DNA from: UBA1563 sp041671545
GTDB taxonomy: Bacteria; Bacteroidota; Ignavibacteria; Ignavibacteriales; Ignavibacteriaceae
Reading direction: 5' to 3'
DNA: 64,000 nt
Assembly: GCA_041671545.1 (NCBI GenBank)
Contig: JBAZBI010000007.1
Location: forward strand, 131,117-195,116
Both the position numbers and the translations under genes were made by a program. The notes under the pieces are model-generated. The model searched no databases. It worked only from the letters and a program-made list of their open reading frames with translations, and was not told where the DNA came from. Positions 54,885 to 62,226 of this stretch are shown in pieces; the first letter of the stretch is position 1; every line of letters begins with the position of its first letter.

Positions 54885-55206
54885 AAACAGAACGGGATTT
54901 TGGATGGTGAGAAGTTTGTTTTTAGAATAATTTAAATTACTGAAGCTGCCCGAATAATATCTCAGACATAAAAAACCGTTGAAACGGTTACAACTTTAGA
55001 TTTTTTTCATTAACACCTCGATTAATCGAGGTGTTAATGGAAAAAGATGATAAGTATCTCAACCGTTTTAACGGTTTACAAAAATAACAGGTCAACTTGA
55101 ATTAAATTAAAAAACCATCTTTTTTTAAGAGCGTTTTTATCGTTAAAAAACTGTATCGGCAGCTTCAACCTATTTCTTAACTTGCTTTTGTAATTCTTTC
55201 CTTTCC
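54885..55206. other. 322-bp intergenic region holding dispersed element copy 2
   Basis: The Tex gene and a minus-strand nucleotidyltransferase gene converge here. The region is largely the three-palindrome element (54967-55079) plus a GGTCAACTTG end at 55090-55099. The remaining ~100 bases before 55206 are AT-rich with no clear feature. Confidence 0.6.
54967..55079. repeat. Three-palindrome dispersed element, copy 2
   Basis: Same structure as 33485-33592: AACCGTTGAAACGGTT, then the central 32-bp palindrome around CACCTCGATTAATCGAGGTG, then AACCGTTTTAACGGTTT. The palindromes are conserved and the linkers diverged, which suggests that the hairpins matter. A GGTCAACTTG motif follows at 55090, matching (as complement) the CAAGTTGACC that precedes copy 1. 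Confidence 0.85.
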
Positions 55207-55518
55207 TTACCCATAAAGAACAATTCCCTCCTGAGATGCGTATCTAGCAACAGTTCCTGGATATTTTTTATCTCTGTTAAATTCATCAAGAGAAAGAATT
55301 ATTACATCAAAGGCATAATTGAGAGTTAGTAAATCGCTGGTAATCTGATCCATTAATTTAAATTTATTCTTGGGACTATTCCTTACGAGGAGTAAATCGA
55401 TATCGCTTTTCGTATCGGCTTTCCCTGTTGCTTGTGAACCAAAGAGAATGATCTTCTCAGATGGATATTTGGAAAGTATCCTCTTTTTTATTCCACTGAT
55501 TATTTCACTTGATAGCAT
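55207..55518 (-). CDS. Solitary nucleotidyltransferase-domain protein (MNT type)
   Basis: A 103-residue minimal nucleotidyltransferase. The active-site motif is 'ILFGSQATGKADTKSDIDLLLV' (shortened: GSQATGK...SDIDLLL), with the two catalytic Asp in SDID and the third in 'YAFDVIILSLDEF'. MNT proteins usually act as antitoxins with an adjacent HEPN toxin, AMPylating it. No HEPN gene is seen on either side here, so this is either an orphan or acts in trans. Confidence 0.85.
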   Translation of the reverse strand: MLSSEIISGIKKRILSKYPSEKIILFGSQATGKADTKSDIDLLLVRNSPKNKFKLMDQITSDLLTLNYAFDVIILSLDEFNRDKKYPGTVARYASQEGIVLYG

Positions 55519-55687
55519 ATGATTGTAGTGTTTGTTCGTTTCTCGGATTTTCTTTGACTAAATATAAAAAGAATCTGAATTAGTTGTACAACTCCACTTT
55601 AGGTTAGGTTATAGTAATGAAGTTCTTATGTTTTATGAGAATCTTAAGCAATCATAAATGACCATAAAAAATCCGCGTCCTATTTTT

Positions 55688-56020
55688 TTATTTCGCATAA
55701 AATCTTAAACCAACAATTCCTGCGATGATAAGGAAGATAAAAAATATTCTCATAAATTCTCGCGACTCGTTAAAAAGAAAAATGCCAAGGATAGCTGTTC
55801 CAACCGCGCCAATTCCCGTCCAAACGGCGTAAGCTGTGCCCACCGGCAAGGTTTTTACTGAATATGAAAGCAATGCCATGCTTATGATCATGGTAACGAT
55901 TGTAAAAACGGACGCAATCGGTTTTGAAAATCCTTCTGAATATTTTAATCCGATTGCCCAAGCAATCTCAAAAAGTCCAGCGATAAAAAGTATAAACCAG
56001 TTCATTAGTGATATGTCCAT
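55688..56020 (-). CDS. gdx: SMR family guanidinium exporter (Gdx/SugE)
   Basis: A 110-residue four-TM small multidrug resistance protein. 'NWFILFIAGLFEIAWAIGLKYS' places the essential Glu in TM1 (E in LFEIAWA), and 'LPVGTAYAVWTGIGAVGTAI' is the SugE/Gdx signature in TM3. The start may be ATG 56020 or the in-frame Met at 56005, which aligns better with E. coli SugE. Gdx exports guanidinium by proton exchange. I looked for a guanidine riboswitch in the 272 bases upstream and saw none. Confidence 0.92.
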   Translation of the reverse strand: MDISLMNWFILFIAGLFEIAWAIGLKYSEGFSKPIASVFTIVTMIISMALLSYSVKTLPVGTAYAVWTGIGAVGTAILGIFLFNESREFMRIFFIFLIIAGIVGLRFYAK

Positions 56021-56158
56021 TATGAAAAATGTTTTGAAAAACCCGGAGAAAATTTATTATTACCGGAAGAATGGTTGCATGATTTAAGCTAAATTTAAAT
56101 TCAATCATAGTGCGGTGGCGTCGCTAACCATCCCGAAAGCTTTATGGATTTGATCTCA

Positions 56159-56230
56159 GAACAAGGATTAACGAATAGCGATTTTTGATTTTTTTTAACC
56201 TCTAAAATCAAAAATCGTTAATCCTTGTTC
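56159..56230. repeat. Long imperfect inverted repeat
   Basis: GAACAAGGATTAACGA...ATTTTTGATTTT on the left pairs with AAAATCAAAAATCGTTAATCCTTGTTC on the right; the left arm has a 7-base insertion. It forms a ~27-bp hairpin between two minus-strand genes, 63 bases after the YitT stop. It may end YitT transcription or be another dispersed palindrome. Confidence 0.75.
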
Positions 56231-56292
56231 GTAAATCGTATCGCCAAAAACAAGAATTTAGCCGAGGATATTATTCAGCCATTCATTTTGTT

Positions 56293-57225
56293 TCAGATTC
56301 TTCTTCGAAATCCTTCCCCCAAAACCTCATGAATATTGGTGAGAATAACAAAGGCGTCGGGATCGATTTCTTTTATCTGCTCAACGAGTTCAGTAATTTT
56401 TTTTAAAGGAAGAATGGTGAAGAGAACATTTTTATTTTGCTTGGTGTAAAGTCCGGTTGCGTGCAGTGAAGTAGCGCCTCTTCCAAATTGGGTAAGAACC
56501 ACTTCAGCAATTTCATCCTGCTTGTCGGAGATGATATACGCAGCTCTCGCGTAATCAAATCCTTCGATGATTACATCAACAATTTTACTTGAGACGAAGA
56601 GTAGAAACACCGCGTAAAATGTAAGCGAAAGCGCAGGACGAACAGGAGAAAGATGTTTGATCTCAATTATAAATCCGGCGATAAGAATAACGAAAATATC
56701 GATTATAAAAATTGCCTGCCCCGGACGAATACCATAACGCTTCTGCATAATCGATGCAACGATGTCGGAACCACCTGTTGTTCCTCTAAATTTAAAAACT
56801 ATTCCCAAACCTAACCCGAGCAGTACCGCGCCAATCAAAATCAAAAAGAAAAAATCATTTTTATAGAGATCAAGAACTGTTTGAGATTTTTGCAATTTTA
56901 AAAAAGTAAATCCGGGAATGTCTCCACGGAAGAGATCAATAAAAATTGAGTTTAAAGTGAAAGCGTAAAACGTTCGAATGCCGAAAGTTTTTCCTAATTC
57001 CTTTACGCCCCACAGATATAAAGGAACGTTCAAAACCCAGATCATCAATCCGACGGGAATGGTATAGTTAGACATGTAATGGATAGCCATTGAAAGCCCA
57101 GTAACACCACCGGGAACAACCTGCGCATCAACTAAAAATACGCCGATGCCGATAGCCATTATTGCTGCACCAACCGCCATAAAAAAATAATCGAGTAAAG
57201 GATGCTTACTAAGTTTTTTGATCAT
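56293..57225 (-). CDS. YitT family membrane protein
   Basis: A 310-residue protein with five to six TM helices in the first ~225 residues ('YFFMAVGAAIMAIGIGVFLV', 'VVPGGVTGLSMAIHYM', 'GGSDIVASIMQKRYG', 'AIFIIDIFVILIAGF') and a C-terminal cytoplasmic DUF2179 domain ('GATSLHATGLYTKQNKNVLF', 'EIDPDAFVILTNIHEVLGEGF'). This is the standard YitT arrangement. Function is not firmly known; transport has been proposed for relatives. Confidence 0.92.
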   Translation of the reverse strand: MIKKLSKHPLLDYFFMAVGAAIMAIGIGVFLVDAQVVPGGVTGLSMAIHYMSNYTIPVGLMIWVLNVPLYLWGVKELGKTFGIRTFYAFTLNSIFIDLFRGDIPGFTFLKLQKSQTVLDLYKNDFFFLILIGAVLLGLGLGIVFKFRGTTGGSDIVASIMQKRYGIRPGQAIFIIDIFVILIAGFIIEIKHLSPVRPALSLTFYAVFLLFVSSKIVDVIIEGFDYARAAYIISDKQDEIAEVVLTQFGRGATSLHATGLYTKQNKNVLFTILPLKKITELVEQIKEIDPDAFVILTNIHEVLGEGFRRRI

Positions 57226-57352
57226 TCGCTTCTCTAATAAAAATACAACTCAAAATTACCTAATAAATATTTGGTACTGAAATCCCTTGAAGAATTAACT
57301 GATGTGATAAACAAAAAGTTTCCTTATTTTTCAAAGCAAAATTGGATAAAGA

Positions 57353-58126
57353 ATGAAAACAAAATTAGAAATAGCAAAGAATTGGCTGCCGCGTTACACC
57401 GGAACAGAGATAGATGATTTAGGAGAATATCTTCTGCTTACCAACTTTCATAACTACGTTACAAAATTTGCGGATAAATTTAATTGCGAAATAAAAGGTG
57501 TCGGCAGACCGATGCAGACGGCAACCAACAGCAGCGGTTTAACAATTATCAATTTTGGAATTGGTTCCGCTAACGCCGCTACAATTATGGATTTGCTTGT
57601 TGCCCGTAAACCGAAAGGTGTTTTGTTTCTCGGTAAATGCGGCGGATTAAAACGTTCTACGGAAATCGGTCATTTTATTCTTCCCACAGCGGCAATCCGC
57701 GGCGAGGGAACAAGCAATGATTATCTTCCGCCTGAAGTTCCGGCGCTTCCTTCCTTTAAATTACACAAATTTGTTTCGGATAGGATTGTTCAAAGAAAGT
57801 TAGAATACCGCACCGGTGTAATTTATACAACCAACCGGCGCTTGTGGGAATGGGACGAAAAGTTTAAAAGATATTTAAAGAAACTTTCCACCATCGGGAT
57901 TGATATGGAAACAGCAACCATCTTTGTAGTTGGTTTTGCTAATGAAATTCCGCGCGGTGCGTTACTGCTCGTCTCTGATGTTCCTATGATTCCTGAAGGC
58001 GTAAAAACCGAAGTTTCAGATAAAATGGTAACGGACAAGTTTTCTACTCTTCACCTTGAAATAGGGATTGACGCAATGACGGAAATTGGAAAGAAAGGTG
58101 AAAAAATAAAACACTTTAAATATTAA
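57353..58126 (+). CDS. amn: AMP nucleosidase (short form)
   Basis: A 257-residue nucleoside-phosphorylase-fold enzyme. 'INFGIGSANAATIMDLL' and 'VLFLGKCGGLKRSTEIGHFIL' match the ribose/phosphate pocket, 'IRGEGTSNDYLP' is the AMP nucleosidase signature, and 'IGIDMETATIFVVGFANEIP' holds the conserved Met-Glu-Thr. 'LLLVSDVPMIPEGVKTE' provides the base-binding Asp. It splits AMP to adenine and ribose-5-phosphate, acting in purine salvage. The form lacks the N-terminal regulatory domain of E. coli Amn, as usual in Bacteroidetes-type proteins. Confidence 0.93.
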   Translation: MKTKLEIAKNWLPRYTGTEIDDLGEYLLLTNFHNYVTKFADKFNCEIKGVGRPMQTATNSSGLTIINFGIGSANAATIMDLLVARKPKGVLFLGKCGGLKRSTEIGHFILPTAAIRGEGTSNDYLPPEVPALPSFKLHKFVSDRIVQRKLEYRTGVIYTTNRRLWEWDEKFKRYLKKLSTIGIDMETATIFVVGFANEIPRGALLLVSDVPMIPEGVKTEVSDKMVTDKFSTLHLEIGIDAMTEIGKKGEKIKHFKY

Positions 58127-58128
58127 AA

Positions 58129-58188
58129 CTTTGCGCCTCTGCGTCTTTGCGGTGAAAAGATTTACCGCTAAGTCACAAAGACGCAAAG
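58129..58188. repeat. Dispersed palindromic repeat between convergent genes
   Basis: CTTTGCG...GCGTCTTTG...CGGT pairs with ACCG...CAAAGACGC...AAAG. The wording (TTTGCGCCTCTGCGTCTTTGCGG and its complement) is a repeat family widely scattered in bacterial genomes and often mis-translated as 'LRLCVFAVK'. It sits exactly between the convergent AMP nucleosidase and M16 peptidase genes and may terminate both. Confidence 0.75.
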
Positions 58189-58197
58189 AAAACAATT

Positions 58198-60987
58198 TTA
58201 CTTTTCGGGTAACAGAACAACTTTTACAAACTTATTCATATCTAAATATTTGTTTGCGTAAGCTTTGATATCATCATTCGTCAGTTTTTCAATCCACGAG
58301 TCATACTTCAACATTTCCATCGGGTCTTCATCATTCATTATATAGTTTGAAAGAACTCCAACCCAGAATCTATTTTGTTTTAATTTCACTTCGCGTTGAC
58401 GTTTTTGTGTCTCTTTAACTTTTACAAGTGTTTCCGGCGTAGTTCCGAAATTCTTAAGACTATCAATCACGTTAAAAACCGCTGTTGTCAATTCATCAAC
58501 TCTTTTCGGATCGCAGCCAAAATTAATACTGATAGTAACTTTTGTCGTAGGTATTCTGTAGAACTGATGATAAATTCCAATTCCGTATGTTCCTCCTTTA
58601 TCTTCGCGAACTACTTCCCGCAGACGGATATTAAGAACATCAATTAGAGATTCCATCAAATATTCATTCGATCTGTTCCACTCGAAAGGTGCAGGGAACG
58701 AAATACCGACGGTACTTTTTTGTTCAATCCCTTTTTTAACAACTTTTTCAATTTTTGTTTCAATTGCTTTTACATGGATGTCTTTCCATGTTTCATTTCT
58801 TTTAAGAGAAGGGAGTGAGCCCAAATATTTTTCAACAAAAGGTTTAAATGAAAGTAAGTCAATATTTCCGGCAAAGACAAAAGTGAAATCACTTGCATCT
58901 GCAAAACGGTCTCTATAGAAATTAAATGATTTTATCAAATCCATTTCATCTAACCGCTTTAAACTCCACGGCTGAACACGCGGATGATAACTTGCCATTG
59001 TAACCATCATTGTATCGTTGAACGCAACACGCGGTTCGTTACTGTAATTTTGAAGGTACGCTTTCATTTTTGCTTTGTAAGATTGAAATGAAGTTGTATC
59101 AAGTCTCGGCGAAGTGAATTTTAGATAGATCAATTGAAACATTGTTTCGGCATCTTTCGGACTGCAAGCACCGTTCAATCCTTCGGAATAGTTGTCGATA
59201 TAAGGATTTGCCGAAGCGACTTTTCCCGCTAAAGCTTTTTGCAATTCGTTTATAGAAAAATCTCCAAGTCCGGCTTCGCCTAAAATATCCACTGCGCTGT
59301 TTGCCGCTTTAAAAGTTTGATCATCAACCAAAGAAGAACCACCGGGACTGAAAGCCGAAAAAGTGATTTCATCATTTTTGAAATCTGTTGGTTTTACTAT
59401 TACTTTTATTCCGTTTGCAAGTTTCCATTCAATGGTTCCAAGCTTTTCGGATTTTGTTTCGCTAATAACCGGAGAAGCAGCAGCTAAATTTTTCACTAAC
59501 GGTTGTTCGAGTGTTTTATCTTTATAAGCGTCAACGATTTCTTTTCCTACTTTTTCCAGCACTGCGGTTAAGTCGGCTTCGGTCGGAATTTTTATTCCTT
59601 CCTTCTCCGGACAATTCACCAGAACGACACGGTTGTCTGCCTTGATCAACTCGCTAGAAAGTTTGTTCACATCCTCCAGAGTAATACCGGGAACAAGTTT
59701 ATTCGTTAGTGCAAACGTATTTTCAATCCCAGGAATAGGATCTCCTTTTAAATAATTGCTAACAAACTGCCAGATTAAAGAGGATGATTCGGTTTTATCT
59801 TTTTCATCTTTCTGTTTTTCAATTTGGCGGAGAAGATTTTTTTTGTGTCTGTCCAATTCGCTTTGTGTAAAGCCGTGTTTACGTACGCGTTCGGCTTCGC
59901 GAAGCAGAACCTCAAGCCCACGTTCTATACCGTTATCTTTCACCATTGCCTGCAAAAAATTAACATCGGCAGTACGAACCATTCTTCCTCTTCCGGCAAA
60001 AGCAAAAGCAAAAGGAGGGTCGGCCAGTTGCGTCAATTCCCTTAAACGTTCGTTAAACATGCTTCCAAACAATTGATACGTAATTGTTTTTCGATAATCA
60101 TCAACGGTTGTTACGGCATCAGGCTCCTGTTTGTAATAAAGAGCAACCGATGAATACATTGCTTCTTTATCGGAAGCAATTGCAAACCGGGTTCCTTGCT
60201 GTGACGGAACAGGATAGAGTTCTCGTGCTCTTTCATTTTCCGGCACTTCAATATTTTCAAAATGATTTTTGATTAGTGTTTCTATTTCAGCTTTATCAAA
60301 ATCGCCGACGGCGACAACAGCCATAAGATCGGGGCGGTACCAATCTTTGTAATAACTTATAAGCGTTGGATGCGTAAAAGATTTTATAATGTTAATGTCA
60401 CCGATAGTTAAGCGGTCTGCATATTTTGAATCCTTAAAAAGGATCGGAAGTTGTTTGTCGAGCATACGCATTTGGGCGCCACGTCCAAGCCGCCATTCTT
60501 CAGTAATTACTCCGCGTTCTTTTTCAATTTCGGTTGAATCGAACGCCAAGCCGTGTGCCCAATCTTCTAAAACTAAAAATGCTTTCTGCATGATAGCTTG
60601 GCTATCTGTTGGAACTTGAAGCATGTAAACTGTTTCATCAAAACTTGTAAAAGCATTTAACTCCGGACCAAACTTCACACCGATTGATTCTAAATAATTG
60701 ATCAGTTCATTTTTCTTAAAATGATTTGTTCCATTAAAAGCCATGTGCTCAACAAAATGAGCGAGTCCTTTTTGATCATCATTTTCCAAAACGCTGCCGG
60801 CATTAACAACCAAACGGAGTTCAGCACGCTTTTCAGGTTTTTTGTTCTGTAAAATGTAATAGTGGATTCCGTTCTTCAAAGTTCCGATAGTTACATCCGG
60901 GTTTACGGGTAACTTTTCAGTTTGAGCAATTATGATTTGTGAGAAAAGTAATGCGCCGAGGATAAGAAAAGATCTAAATGTTGCCAT
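58198..60987 (-). CDS. M16 family zinc metallopeptidase (insulinase/pitrilysin type)
   Basis: A 929-residue exported peptidase. Signal peptide at 1-21. The inverted zinc motif is H77-F-V-E80-H81 in 'GLAHFVEHMAFNGTNHF', with the third ligand Glu in the 'KERGVITEEWR' region. The protein contains two or more M16 domains; the C-terminal halves ('FSAFSPGGSSLVDDQTFKAA', 'GISFPAPFEWNRSNEYL') lack the motif, as expected for the inactive partner domain. It acts in the periplasm or at the surface on peptides. Convergent to the AMP nucleosidase, with a palindromic repeat between. Confidence 0.94.
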   Translation of the reverse strand: MATFRSFLILGALLFSQIIIAQTEKLPVNPDVTIGTLKNGIHYYILQNKKPEKRAELRLVVNAGSVLENDDQKGLAHFVEHMAFNGTNHFKKNELINYLESIGVKFGPELNAFTSFDETVYMLQVPTDSQAIMQKAFLVLEDWAHGLAFDSTEIEKERGVITEEWRLGRGAQMRMLDKQLPILFKDSKYADRLTIGDINIIKSFTHPTLISYYKDWYRPDLMAVVAVGDFDKAEIETLIKNHFENIEVPENERARELYPVPSQQGTRFAIASDKEAMYSSVALYYKQEPDAVTTVDDYRKTITYQLFGSMFNERLRELTQLADPPFAFAFAGRGRMVRTADVNFLQAMVKDNGIERGLEVLLREAERVRKHGFTQSELDRHKKNLLRQIEKQKDEKDKTESSSLIWQFVSNYLKGDPIPGIENTFALTNKLVPGITLEDVNKLSSELIKADNRVVLVNCPEKEGIKIPTEADLTAVLEKVGKEIVDAYKDKTLEQPLVKNLAAASPVISETKSEKLGTIEWKLANGIKVIVKPTDFKNDEITFSAFSPGGSSLVDDQTFKAANSAVDILGEAGLGDFSINELQKALAGKVASANPYIDNYSEGLNGACSPKDAETMFQLIYLKFTSPRLDTTSFQSYKAKMKAYLQNYSNEPRVAFNDTMMVTMASYHPRVQPWSLKRLDEMDLIKSFNFYRDRFADASDFTFVFAGNIDLLSFKPFVEKYLGSLPSLKRNETWKDIHVKAIETKIEKVVKKGIEQKSTVGISFPAPFEWNRSNEYLMESLIDVLNIRLREVVREDKGGTYGIGIYHQFYRIPTTKVTISINFGCDPKRVDELTTAVFNVIDSLKNFGTTPETLVKVKETQKRQREVKLKQNRFWVGVLSNYIMNDEDPMEMLKYDSWIEKLTNDDIKAYANKYLDMNKFVKVVLLPEK

Positions 60988-61294
60988 GGTTCCTGTCCTA
61001 TTTTTGTAAAGAAATGTTTTAAGAATTAAATGAAATTTAAATAATTTTATTGAAAAAGTTTAGCGGCATGTAATTAGCTGTTGGTTTTTTGTCTGCAATT
61101 CTTGGAAATAACACATCTTCCGCATTTGTTGTTTCTCTATCAATTCGGATGCCGATAACGAATTGCCTCATCATCCTTTTACTTTGCTTTTGGGTTCAAA
61201 AGTATCCATAAAACAACGTAATTTTTTGTAAGGTAACGATTTGCTGTTGTGAATTGATGTCTTAAAGATCAAACTACTATTTTTATGCGGAGAT
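60988..61294. other. 307-bp intergenic region, nothing recognised
   Basis: AT-rich DNA between the M16 start (minus) and the end of the small Cys-containing gene (also minus). It should contain the M16 promoter. An open frame at 61171-61410 lies partly here but overlaps the better small gene and has no ribosome site. No RNA gene or hairpin stood out. Confidence 0.5.
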
Positions 61295-61543
61295 TTAGTT
61301 TCTCTCAAAATCATTTGCGATTTGTGTTGGCAATTGTGAAACAGTTTTTTCGGAATTGTCTTTGGTGATCTGGTTCCGTAACGGATGATTACAAAATGTT
61401 GCAGCTCCAAAGTGAATAAAATGATTGCAAGCCGGATTTTCTACAAGACATTGCTCTATTTTACCGCCAATTACTTCTTTTGTGCGGCAATCTTGCAAAT
61501 AGTCTTCGAATTCTTCTTTACTCTGTGACATTGATTTTTTCAT
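61295..61543 (-). CDS. Small Cys/His-containing protein of unknown function
   Basis: An 82-residue protein with a good ribosome site (TTAGGAG 4-10 bases before ATG 61543). After an acidic helix ('SKEEFEDYLQDCRTKEV') there is a Cys/His-rich centre: C32-LVENPA-C39-NHFIHFGAATF-C51-NH, with three Cys and several His close together, which could bind a metal ion. The C-terminus is polar. No signal peptide. Family not recognised; I judge it real because of its ribosome site and residue pattern. Confidence 0.72.
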   Translation of the reverse strand: MKKSMSQSKEEFEDYLQDCRTKEVIGGKIEQCLVENPACNHFIHFGAATFCNHPLRNQITKDNSEKTVSQLPTQIANDFERN

Positions 61544-62226
61544 AAGGCTCCTAAACCATGTTAACCTACGATATTAAAAAAACGCGTAACGGCGTGATAT
61601 TTAAACAAAATCAAAATAATTTTCCAAATAAACAGTAAAAAGTTAACAATGGATTCATCTGAAAAATGAAGTGAGTTTTCATAATTCTTTCCGTTGTAAT
61701 TATTTTCACACAATTAACATAAAAAACAGACATTAGAAAAAACAGTAGGGAACCCCCTACAAATTAGTAGGGAACCCCCCACAAATTAGTAGGGAACCCC
61801 CCACAAATTAGTAGGGAATCGCCCACAAATTAGTAGGAAACTCCCTAAACTTTAGTAGGGATTTCCCTACTAATGGATTTTTTGCGATTTTTTGAAGAAA
61901 AAATCAATTCTCCTTCTTTTATTTGCAAAAAGAAATCCTAGAGCGGTAAAACAGCATGGTTGATGTTTAATGTTTGATGGAAGATGTAATGAAACCAAAG
62001 CGCTATAATTAACTCTACGGTAAGAAGATTATTATTTCTATAAAACCCTTTTATCAATTTTGATTTTTTACGGCTTTCTTTTTTCGGATAAATGTGTTTT
62101 TCTTCTAATTTTACGACTATCTTTGTGGTATAGTTTATGTTGAGAAAAACGTGGTTCCTGAATAATCATTTTATTCCCCAAATTATTTAGTCTCTTTGAA
62201 GAAAAGCAAGTTTTCGCGTTATCAAA
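61544..62226. other. 683-bp intergenic region with tandem repeat
   Basis: Between the divergent small Cys protein and the CotH-type gene. 61744-61872 is the 22-bp tandem repeat listed separately. 61962-61990 (GTTGATGTTTAATGTTTGATGG) is a degenerate dispersed repeat related to the CCATCAACCATC runs elsewhere. The rest is very AT-rich and must hold promoters for both flanking genes. No gene found. Confidence 0.6.
61744..61872. repeat. 22-bp tandem repeat array with internal dyads
   Basis: Six units start at 61744, 61766, 61788, 61810, 61832 and 61854 with exact 22-bp steps. The consensus is AGTAGGGAACCCCCcACAAATT. The first unit (GTAGGG-AACC-CCCTAC) and the last (GTAGGGATTTCCCTAC) are palindromic; the middle ones have lost one arm. 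The three-fold incompatible period excludes a coding repeat. It is not CRISPR-like because there are no spacers. Confidence 0.9.

Noticed and set aside
56021..56292. Guanidine riboswitch upstream of gdx
   Set aside because: None of the conserved ykkC, mini-ykkC or type III features could be found.
61171..61410. 79-codon minus-strand frame
   Set aside because: It overlaps the better-supported 61295-61543 gene in another frame, has no ribosome site and a random-looking composition.
61744..61872. CRISPR array
   Set aside because: Units abut directly (22-bp period) without spacers.
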